This document shows, one piece after another, positions 32,031 through 39,741 of a stretch of 64,000 bases of DNA. A model generated the notes under the pieces. That model saw only the letters and a program-made list of their open reading frames with translations, did no database searches and was not told the DNA's origin. Numbering within the stretch: the stretch's first letter is position 1; each line of letters starts with the position of its first letter. The stretch is from positions 24,818 through 88,817 of the forward strand of contig NZ_AVCS01000024.1 in assembly GCF_000498495.1 (NCBI RefSeq). Direction: 5' to 3'. The DNA comes from Flavobacterium enshiense DK69 (GTDB taxonomy: Bacteria; Bacteroidota; Bacteroidia; Flavobacteriales; Flavobacteriaceae). A program made the position numbers and the translations under genes.

Positions 32031-34505
32031 CTATTTCAAAGTATCAAACAGCGACTTTATTTCAATACCCTTATTTAATCCCGTCATTTTGATGACTTTT
32101 CTTTCGTGTGGCAGCAAATCAAAGTAATTATCACTAAAGTTTCCTTTGTCAGATGACAGAAAAACGTTTTTAGCCAAAACATCGGTGGTCACTTCCATGG
32201 TATTTTCATCTGTATAAACGATTTTAATCTTTGGCTGTTGCAGTTCCAAATCTTTTGGTTTCTCAAAATAGAACAATACCGATTTCACATCCGTATCAGG
32301 TAAAACAAGCTTCGCAGAAAGAACTGATTGTTTCGGATTGAACATGGAAAACTCATTTTTAGCAATTGCATAATACACTTTGCTTGTATTTTCTTCCACC
32401 TGAATTTCCGAAGACGATTTCCACAAAACCGTACCTTTAAAATCAACCAGCTCCAATTGTAGCTTTCCCTTTTTAGGAGTCAGTTCATCATTAATCACGT
32501 AGAGTTTATACTGATTATCTTCCTCAGTAACTGAAATCAAAATCTGTTCAAAACTTCGCTTGGACTGATAATGAAAGGCTTTCCCGTTCCCGAAATAATC
32601 CACCGAACTCCACGAAGTCACCGGCCAGCAGTCATTCAGCTGCCAATACAAACTTCCCATGCAATACGGTTTTGCCCTGCGATGTGTCTCAATAGCGGTT
32701 TTCATGCCTTCTGCCTGCAAAAGCTGAGAAACATAAACATAGTCTTCGAATTTTTTAGGAACCTTATAATCGCGCTCCATATACGTTTGAATCGTTTGGT
32801 AACCTGTTGGATGCTTCTGATGGTTTTTTACGGCTTGGGAAGCAAGATTTAGATCGCTTTCATTGGCAAAACTTTTAAATGTTTTCACGTCGGGCATTCC
32901 CTGAAAACCATATTCGCTCATAAAACGGCCGACTTTCTTTTTGTAAATTTCAAAAGGTTCCATTCCCCACCAAACGCCCCAATAATGAGAATCCCCCTGA
33001 AGCAAGCTTTCCTTTCTCCCCCAACCGATGGAAGGTGACGACGGCCAATACAGGTTCTTTTCTTTTGACAGAAGACTGTCAAGTGTTTTCGGAATCAGTT
33101 CGTGAAACAATTTTTTATAATCGTTCCAGATTCTTGTCGAATCTTTTTTAGAATACTTGTACTGCTTCTGCCATCCCCAATTGTGCCAACCTTCATCGTT
33201 TTCGTTGTTCCCGCACCAGATAGCCAGACTCGGATGGTTTTGCAGTCGGTTGACATTATCGACAACTTCTTTTTTCACGTTCTCCAAAAATGCTTTGTCA
33301 CCCGGATACATCGCACAGGCAAACATAAAATCCTGCCAGACCAGAATGCCGTTTTTATCACACTCGTCGTAAAAAGCATCGTCGGCATACACGCCGCCGC
33401 CCCAAACACGTAACATATTCATATTGGTGTCCACAGCGTTTTTTACGATGCTTTTATAAACTGAATCCTTTGTTTTTGGCAGAAAACTGTCGGGTGGAAT
33501 ATAATTGGCACCTTTCATGAAAACCGGAACGCCATTGAGTTTAAAATAAAAACTTTTCCCGAGGTTGTCCTTTTCCTGAACCAGCTCAATGGTCCGCAAA
33601 CCAATATTCAATTCTTTGTTAGCCAAAACAATTGTTCCATCTGAAAGAGAAACGGCAAACGGATACAAATAAGCCTCTCCCAAGCCATTGCTCCACCAAC
33701 GTTTCGGGTTTCTGATTTCATATCCGATTTTCAAATTGTTCTTCCCTTTTTTCAGCTGAAAAGGAACTGATTTTTCATTTATCTTCAACTGGTAGTTTGC
33801 GGTATTTTGAGAATTCACCACAACATCAAAAATCAATTCTGCCTTTTCATCGGTAAGCGCCTTTTGCTCATACTTAATATTTTCGATAGTTACCGAATTC
33901 CAGAAATGCAACTGCACTTTTTTCCAGATTCCCGCTGTAACAAATCGCGGCCCCCAATCCCAGCCGTACTGATATTGCGCTTTTCGCGTAAATATTTTTT
34001 CATCACCAGGCAAAGTATAAGAAAGTTTTTTGGCTGCTTTTTTTTCTTTTTTTACGGCCGAATCAAATACAACCCGCAACTTATTCTCCCCTAGCTTCAA
34101 GTACTTCTTAACCTCAACTTTCCAGGTCCGGAACATGTTATCGGCTTTCAAAATCGATTTCCCGTTCAGAACAACTTCAGCATACGTATCCAAACCGTCA
34201 AACTGTAATTCGATATTTTCGTTTTCTAAATCTTTGGCAGAAACTGCAAACGATGTTTCATATTCCCAGTCTTCGTTTTCAATCCACTGAAGTTCTTTTT
34301 CATTAACTCCGAAAAAAGGATCCGGAATCATTTTATTACGGAACAAATCCGTATGAACCGTTCCCGGTACAGAAGCCTGACTCCATTTAGCATCGCCTTT
34401 CTTTCTGAATTTCCAGTCTCCCTTTCCTAAATCGGAATAGGAATTTTGAGCCATAACGAGCATCGGCCAACAGAAAACAAAAAGAAATCTCAAAAAAAGT
34501 TTCAT
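32031..34505 (-). CDS. Beta-mannosidase (glycoside hydrolase family 2)
   Basis: Exported GH2 enzyme of 824 residues (signal ends near VMAQ, residue 19). The N-terminal sugar-binding domain (about residues 25-200) leads through the Ig-like domain to the TIM barrel. The general acid/base Glu lies in WCGNNENDEGWHNWG near residue 430 and the nucleophile Glu in FMSEYGFQGMP near residue 535; WQDFMFACAMYPGD is typical of beta-mannosidases. It is the last gene of the four-gene N-glycan operon and should cleave the beta-linked core mannose. The start overlaps the cutC stop by four bases. Confidence 0.93.
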   Translation of the reverse strand: MKLFLRFLFVFCWPMLVMAQNSYSDLGKGDWKFRKKGDAKWSQASVPGTVHTDLFRNKMIPDPFFGVNEKELQWIENEDWEYETSFAVSAKDLENENIELQFDGLDTYAEVVLNGKSILKADNMFRTWKVEVKKYLKLGENKLRVVFDSAVKKEKKAAKKLSYTLPGDEKIFTRKAQYQYGWDWGPRFVTAGIWKKVQLHFWNSVTIENIKYEQKALTDEKAELIFDVVVNSQNTANYQLKINEKSVPFQLKKGKNNLKIGYEIRNPKRWWSNGLGEAYLYPFAVSLSDGTIVLANKELNIGLRTIELVQEKDNLGKSFYFKLNGVPVFMKGANYIPPDSFLPKTKDSVYKSIVKNAVDTNMNMLRVWGGGVYADDAFYDECDKNGILVWQDFMFACAMYPGDKAFLENVKKEVVDNVNRLQNHPSLAIWCGNNENDEGWHNWGWQKQYKYSKKDSTRIWNDYKKLFHELIPKTLDSLLSKEKNLYWPSSPSIGWGRKESLLQGDSHYWGVWWGMEPFEIYKKKVGRFMSEYGFQGMPDVKTFKSFANESDLNLASQAVKNHQKHPTGYQTIQTYMERDYKVPKKFEDYVYVSQLLQAEGMKTAIETHRRAKPYCMGSLYWQLNDCWPVTSWSSVDYFGNGKAFHYQSKRSFEQILISVTEEDNQYKLYVINDELTPKKGKLQLELVDFKGTVLWKSSSEIQVEENTSKVYYAIAKNEFSMFNPKQSVLSAKLVLPDTDVKSVLFYFEKPKDLELQQPKIKIVYTDENTMEVTTDVLAKNVFLSSDKGNFSDNYFDLLPHERKVIKMTGLNKGIEIKSLFDTLK

Positions 34506-35173
34506 TCTTTTAAATTTGATTTCAGAGCCCTAACCTCATCAATGGAAGCTATTTCACTTCCATCTGTAATTGCTGAAGAATGGTAAAACCCAGCATTGGT
34601 TTGGTCTTGAAGTAACCCGATATTGGTTGAACGCAAACCGCCACCTGGCATTATTACTATTCTGTTACTGGCTTTTTGCACCAATTGCTTTAGCACGGTG
34701 ATTCCTTCTGCCACATTGGGCATTGTTCCGGAAGTAAGGATAGTTGAAAACCCGCATTGAATTACGTTCTCTAACGACAAAAAAACGTCCTGAACCTCAT
34801 CAAAGGCCCTATGAAACGTACACGGAAGCGGTTTTGCTAATTCTACTAATTCAGAATTTCGCTGCACATCAATACTTTTATCCGCATTTAAAATTCCGAA
34901 AACAAATCCGTTTATATCAAGGGTTTTAAATTGCAGGATTTCATTTTTCATCTGCTGAAATTCTTCTTCTGCATACACAAAATCACCACCTCTGGGGCGG
35001 ATCATCACATATAAATCAATGTCTAAATTTTTACGGGTTTGTTTTGTAATCTCAAAATCGGGCGTAGTTCCGCCTTCTTTTATATTATCGCAAAGTTCTA
35101 CCCTGTCGGCTCCACCCTGTTGTGCAATTAATGCCGACTCAGGATTAAAACAAGCTATTTCTAATTTTTTCAT
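34502..35173 (-). CDS. cutC: CutC family protein
   Basis: TIM-barrel protein of 223 residues historically linked to copper homeostasis. Signatures: LEIACFNPESALIAQQGGADRVELC at the N-terminus (given here by its key parts IACFN and GGADRVELC), MIRPRGGDFVY near residue 57 and HRAFDE near residue 118, with GGGLR near residue 177. Overlaps by four bases with both neighbours in an operon of N-glycan-degrading enzymes, so its job here may be sugar-related rather than copper-related; that is inference from context. Confidence 0.93.
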   Translation of the reverse strand: MKKLEIACFNPESALIAQQGGADRVELCDNIKEGGTTPDFEITKQTRKNLDIDLYVMIRPRGGDFVYAEEEFQQMKNEILQFKTLDINGFVFGILNADKSIDVQRNSELVELAKPLPCTFHRAFDEVQDVFLSLENVIQCGFSTILTSGTMPNVAEGITVLKQLVQKASNRIVIMPGGGLRSTNIGLLQDQTNAGFYHSSAITDGSEIASIDEVRALKSNLKE

Positions 35174-36171
35174 GATTTCAAAAAGTAATCGGCGTCAATT
35201 AATTTATTTCCGGTTTCATCATATTTCGCGTAATTGAACCCACCCTGAACGCAATATGCGCCGTGCTCTCCTTTTTTGTTCAATGCGATGAATCCGACTT
35301 GAATATCCTTAAGATTTTTGTTTCGGATTTTGGTCAGCTTTACAATTCGGGCAACCGCTTCCTCACATGCTTTTTGTGGAGATCTCCCTTGACGCATCAG
35401 TTCCACCACCAAATGGCAACCCGTAATTCGGATTACTTCCTCACCGTGTCCGGTTGCTGTCGCGGCACCGATTTCGTTATCTACATACAATCCGGCACCT
35501 ATTATTGGCGAATCACCTACGCGGCCGTGCATTTTATAGGCCAGTCCGCTTGTGGTACACGCTCCCGACAGGTTTCCGTGTACATCCAAAGCAATCATTC
35601 CGATGGTATCATGATTTTCTATATTGGCTTTTGGATGATATTGACTGGTTTTCAACCATTCTTTCCATTCCTTTTCTGACGCTTCTACCAGTAAATTTTC
35701 TTTTTTGAATCCTTGGTTTAAAGCAAATTGAAGCGCTCCGTCACCTACCAACATTACGTGAGGCGTTTTTTCCATAACGGCGCGGGCCACACTAATTGGA
35801 TGTTTAATATATTCTAAACATGCCACTGAACCGATATTGGAAAACTCATCCATAATACAGGCATCGAGGGTAACTCGTCCGTCACGGTCAGGACGTCCGC
35901 CGTAACCCACACTGCGCTCATTCGGGTCGCCTTCCGGAATTTTCACGCCGGCTTCCACAGCATCTAGAGCCCGCCCATTATTTTTAAGGACATCCCATGC
36001 AGCCGCATTGGCCGGAATTCCGAAATTCCACGTAGAAAGCACAATGGGTTTCTTTACTTTCCCTGAAGGAAGAATCACTTCGTTTCCTTCCGTTTTTCCA
36101 CGGAAGCCGTTCAGTGCTACAGCTACTGAAGCGATGGCCGTTGTCTTTAAAAAATTCCTGCGATTTGCCAT
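35170..36171 (-). CDS. N4-(beta-N-acetylglucosaminyl)-L-asparaginase
   Basis: Ntn-hydrolase of 333 residues that splits GlcNAc-Asn. The N-terminus carries a twin-arginine-type signal (RRNFLKTTAIASVAVAL), so it is probably exported folded to the periplasm. Autocleavage and catalysis occur at the Thr of NHDTIGMIALD near residue 185; GRVGDSPIIGAGLY and ATGHGEEVIR are the other family motifs. Part of the operon GH20-asparaginase-CutC-GH2; it handles the protein-linkage end of N-glycans. Confidence 0.93.
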   Translation of the reverse strand: MANRRNFLKTTAIASVAVALNGFRGKTEGNEVILPSGKVKKPIVLSTWNFGIPANAAAWDVLKNNGRALDAVEAGVKIPEGDPNERSVGYGGRPDRDGRVTLDACIMDEFSNIGSVACLEYIKHPISVARAVMEKTPHVMLVGDGALQFALNQGFKKENLLVEASEKEWKEWLKTSQYHPKANIENHDTIGMIALDVHGNLSGACTTSGLAYKMHGRVGDSPIIGAGLYVDNEIGAATATGHGEEVIRITGCHLVVELMRQGRSPQKACEEAVARIVKLTKIRNKNLKDIQVGFIALNKKGEHGAYCVQGGFNYAKYDETGNKLIDADYFLKS

Positions 36172-36183
36172 AACTTTTACTTT

Positions 36184-38451
36184 TTATTCCACCATAATTT
36201 CGTCCACAAACAACCAGCAATCTGAGCCTGCACCCGGTTTCCCTTCCGGAATTTTTCCAGCGTTGGGAGCTATTACTTTGATGTATTTTGCCTTTTGCTT
36301 ATCAAATGTCATTGAAGCCATGCCTTTCTGCTGAATGATTTCCTCAACAGCGACTCTCTTCACCGAACGAAACATCTTCCCATCTGTTGATACCAAAACT
36401 TCAACGTACTTCGGATAATAAATCCAGCTTCCTTCACTCGTTAAAACATCAACCGTTACTTTCGAAACATCTTGTTTCTTTCCTAAATCGATGGTCGCTT
36501 CCATGTCTTTCCCCCAGAAACCAATCCAGTCGCGTCCATATTTCTCCATATTTCCACGCATTCCGTCAACCAATGTGAACGAACCTCCAATGCCGTAATT
36601 CCCATGAGGCTGATTCTCCAGACTTATTTTCTTTCCGGTTGATTTTGTAATGAAAAATGGTTGCTCGATTACGGCGCTTTTCTGCTTCCCATCTTCAAAA
36701 TAGGCAGCCTTTATGGTTTGACTTTGTGATACCAAAAGTGGTTCTTCATACTTTTTCGAAACAGCAGTCGGATTCGTTCCGTCAGTTGTAAAATGGATTC
36801 CATCTTTTGTTGATTTCAGCAAGAAGACAACGCCTTGTTCCTTATCAGACGGACTAACTTTGGAGGTAACTTCAAACAATGCCTTACTGTAATTGATACC
36901 TTTTGCTTCGTAAACCGAAAAATGCTGTATCAATCGGTTTTGAAAATCCTGATACTTCGACACATCGGAAGTTCCCCAAGCCACTTCTGCCAAAGCTGCC
37001 ATACGCGGCATAATCATATATTCGACGTGTTCGGGCGTGTTCATGTATTCGGTCCAGACATTCCCTTGGGCACCCAATATGTATTTTGCTTCTTCTTCAG
37101 TCAGTTCTTTTGAGGTCGGTTCAAACGAATATACTTTTTCCACAGTTGTATATCCTCCGATGGCAACCGGTTCGTTTTTGGGTTCACCCTGATAATGGTC
37201 GAAATAACAATGTGATCCCGGTGTCATTACCACTTTATGTTTTTGTTTTGCCGCTGCTATTCCGCCTTCTGTTCCGCGCCAACTCATTACGGCAGCATTG
37301 GGAGCTAAACCTCCTTCTAGAATTTCATCCCAACCGATAATTTGTCTGCCCTTCGAGTTCAGGAATTTTTCGATTCGTCTGATAAAATAACTCTGCAGTT
37401 CATGTTCGTCTTTCAGTCCTTCTTTTTTGATTAACGCCTGACAAGGGGCACAGTTTTTCCAACGGGTTTTCGGACTTTCATCACCACCGATATGAATGTA
37501 TTCTGATGGAAACAGATCAAGCACTTCGGTCAGGACATTCTCCAAAAATTCGAACGTAGCTTCCTTCGGGCAATACACATCATCCAAAACACCCCATTGC
37601 ATCGCCACTTCAAACGGTCCGCCGGTACATGATAATTCCGGATATGCAGCCAAAGCCGCTTGTGAATGACCTGGCATTTCGATTTCGGGAACCACAGTAA
37701 TGTGACGTTCTTTGGCATAGGCAACTATTTCTTTGATTTCTTCCTGCGTATAGAATCCGCCGTACTTTTTGTCATCAAACTTCTGATCATTATAATGTCC
37801 CACCATGGAGCCTTTGCGCCAAGCGCCTACTTCAGTTAGTTTCGGATATTTTTTAATTTCGATGCGCCATCCCTGGTCTTCCGTTAAATGCCAGTGGAAG
37901 GTATTCATTTTGTACATCGCCAAATAATCGATGTATTTTTTGATGAATTCTTTTGGGAAGAAATGGCGTCCGACATCTAAATGCATTCCACGCCAAACAT
38001 ATTTTGGTTCGTCTTTAATTTCGATACACGGAATTTTCAGTTCTGCTGTTTTACCAATCGGAAGCATTTGTTCTAAAGTCTGAAACGCGTAAAAAAGTCC
38101 GATGTTCCCTTTGGAGAAAATCTGTATTTGTGAATTAAGAACTTTCAGTTCGTATTCTCCTGATTGATTGTCTTTCGGATTTTCAACCTGAATCTGAATC
38201 GTATTCAGCGGGCTCTTGGAATTGTTTGTTGTTTTCAGTTCAAATCCGTATGCCGATTTTAAAAACTGGTTGAACAGTTTAATTTCTGTATTGCTTCCTG
38301 AATTCCCAATAAGGATAAGTGTTCCCTTATTTAAAACGAAGTCCCCTTCTTTTTGAACCAATTCTTTGGGTTTCGGAATTAACGGCAATGGATTTTGCGA
38401 AAAGGCAATATTGAAAAGCAATACTAAAAATACAATCAGTCTAGAAGTCAT
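36184..38451 (-). CDS. Beta-N-acetylhexosaminidase (GH20) with C-terminal F5/8-type domain
   Basis: Exported enzyme of 755 residues (signal ends near IAFS, residue 18). A GH20b N-terminal alpha/beta domain (about 20-140) is followed by the GH20 barrel. The catalytic Asp-Glu pair is in HIGGDESPKTRW near residue 325, and WRGMHLDVGRHFFP and HLTEDQGWRIEIKKYP are substrate-site motifs. After about residue 540 come a chitobiase-like C-terminal Ig region (FTTDGTNPT) and a discoidin/F5-8 type C domain near 620-750. First gene of the N-glycan operon; removes terminal GlcNAc/GalNAc. Confidence 0.93.
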   Translation of the reverse strand: MTSRLIVFLVLLFNIAFSQNPLPLIPKPKELVQKEGDFVLNKGTLILIGNSGSNTEIKLFNQFLKSAYGFELKTTNNSKSPLNTIQIQVENPKDNQSGEYELKVLNSQIQIFSKGNIGLFYAFQTLEQMLPIGKTAELKIPCIEIKDEPKYVWRGMHLDVGRHFFPKEFIKKYIDYLAMYKMNTFHWHLTEDQGWRIEIKKYPKLTEVGAWRKGSMVGHYNDQKFDDKKYGGFYTQEEIKEIVAYAKERHITVVPEIEMPGHSQAALAAYPELSCTGGPFEVAMQWGVLDDVYCPKEATFEFLENVLTEVLDLFPSEYIHIGGDESPKTRWKNCAPCQALIKKEGLKDEHELQSYFIRRIEKFLNSKGRQIIGWDEILEGGLAPNAAVMSWRGTEGGIAAAKQKHKVVMTPGSHCYFDHYQGEPKNEPVAIGGYTTVEKVYSFEPTSKELTEEEAKYILGAQGNVWTEYMNTPEHVEYMIMPRMAALAEVAWGTSDVSKYQDFQNRLIQHFSVYEAKGINYSKALFEVTSKVSPSDKEQGVVFLLKSTKDGIHFTTDGTNPTAVSKKYEEPLLVSQSQTIKAAYFEDGKQKSAVIEQPFFITKSTGKKISLENQPHGNYGIGGSFTLVDGMRGNMEKYGRDWIGFWGKDMEATIDLGKKQDVSKVTVDVLTSEGSWIYYPKYVEVLVSTDGKMFRSVKRVAVEEIIQQKGMASMTFDKQKAKYIKVIAPNAGKIPEGKPGAGSDCWLFVDEIMVE

Positions 38452-38491
38452 GGAAGTGTTGTTTGTCTTTGGCTAATTTATATAAAAAAGA

Positions 38492-38523
38492 TAAAAAAAA
38501 TGCCCCATTTTCGTGAGGCATTT
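38492..38523 (-). terminator. Terminator downstream of the T9SS gene at 38542
   Basis: AAATGCC pairs with GGCATTT on the minus strand, followed by eight Ts. It ends the leftward transcript of 38542-39636 before the GH20 operon. Confidence 0.8.
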
Positions 38524-38541
38524 ATCGATTTATCAAAAGAA

Positions 38542-39636
38542 TTACTTTTTTATTATTCGAAGGGTTTTCGTTTTATCACCCTGAGTTACTACAATATTGT
38601 AAATCCCTGAAGGGTATTCACCTCCCATTTGCCAATCGGAAACTGCATTTGGCAAAATTTGTCTCTCGTCAATTAATTTTCCTAACATATCATACACAGA
38701 AACACCAACTGTCTCTCCACTGGAAGTGGTTAAGTCGAGGTTGAAGTTTTCCTTAAAAGGGTTTGGATTAGCTGTAACCGAGTAACCATTTGCTGAATCA
38801 AGATTAACACTTAGGGTAGTAGACACAACTAAATTAAATTGTGTGAGGGTAAAACAACCTGTTGTTCTGTTGGTGACCCGTACATATATTGGTTGTGGGT
38901 TACTGGTGTTTGCAAAAAAATTTGGTAATGGCGAAACATAATCAACAGCATTGGCAAGTGTTGTAAAAAAATCAACAGAATTATTAATCAAATCCGAATT
39001 TATTTCGCTCCGTTTAGCATCTAAATTAAAAAGGCCTACATTTGGTGTAGCATCGCTAAAAATCATATAATCGCTAGTGGGATTTACTATCGGTCCCGGC
39101 AACAAACCTGCAGAACCTGTCCAATGCAACTCAAATCCTCCATCGCCATGTGGCCTATCAATAGCAATATAGTACGTTTGTCCTGCAATTACATTTAGCC
39201 AGCTCACATAACCATTTCCATTAGCATCAGGTCCCGAAGAAAGCGCATTGGATGATCCGCTCATTCCGGTATGATTTGTTGCCAAACCTGCCAAAAACGG
39301 ATTTGTGGTAGAACAACGGATAGGTGTTCCCAAATTAGAACAACTTACATTTGGCGCATATACCCAAAAATCATAATCCACAGTAATAGCTGCATCCAAT
39401 GGCATTAGGTCAAAACCTAATGTCCCACTTTGTGCGACAATAATTTTCAGCCAGATAGAATTATGCTCACGTCCTCCACATGCATTAACTTCCTGAACAT
39501 TACCAATACTCGTGGCATTCGAGGTAAAAACACCACTTGTACTAATAGTAATGGCGTTGGCACAATCATTGGGAAATTGTGCTTTAGCTGTAGTAATAAA
39601 TAACAGCAATAGAGGGACGTAAAAATATTTTTTCAT
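38542..39636 (-). CDS. Secreted protein with T9SS type A sorting domain
   Basis: Start placed at ATG 39636 (MKKYFYVPLLLLF), giving 364 residues; the longer frame adds 24 residues that spoil the signal peptide. Signal cleavage is near AKAQ. The N-terminal part (FPNDCANAITI, CSNLGTPIRC, YYIAIDRPHGDGGFELHWTG) resembles pre-peptidase-type jelly-roll domains. It is followed by a region seen in gliding-motility-type repeats (SDATPNVGLFNLDAKR) and the T9SS C-terminal signal (ANPNPFKENFNLDL, VYDMLGKLIDER, SGIYNIVV). Probably displayed on the cell surface; no enzymatic motif seen. Confidence 0.85.
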   Translation of the reverse strand: MKKYFYVPLLLLFITTAKAQFPNDCANAITISTSGVFTSNATSIGNVQEVNACGGREHNSIWLKIIVAQSGTLGFDLMPLDAAITVDYDFWVYAPNVSCSNLGTPIRCSTTNPFLAGLATNHTGMSGSSNALSSGPDANGNGYVSWLNVIAGQTYYIAIDRPHGDGGFELHWTGSAGLLPGPIVNPTSDYMIFSDATPNVGLFNLDAKRSEINSDLINNSVDFFTTLANAVDYVSPLPNFFANTSNPQPIYVRVTNRTTGCFTLTQFNLVVSTTLSVNLDSANGYSVTANPNPFKENFNLDLTTSSGETVGVSVYDMLGKLIDERQILPNAVSDWQMGGEYPSGIYNIVVTQGDKTKTLRIIKK

Positions 39637-39695
39637 ATGTAATTTGTAAGGCATTTGATAAAAAACTAAGGTAAAACAATTTTTGATGTGAAAAT

Positions 39696-39724
39696 AAAAA
39701 AATCTCACAAATTGTGAGACTTTT
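39696..39724 (-). terminator. Terminator after hppA
   Basis: On the minus strand TCTCACAA pairs with TTGTGAGA around one base (extended by G/C context), followed by seven Ts, 18 bases after the hppA stop. Confidence 0.8.
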
Positions 39725-39741
39725 ATTTCTTATCAAACCGT

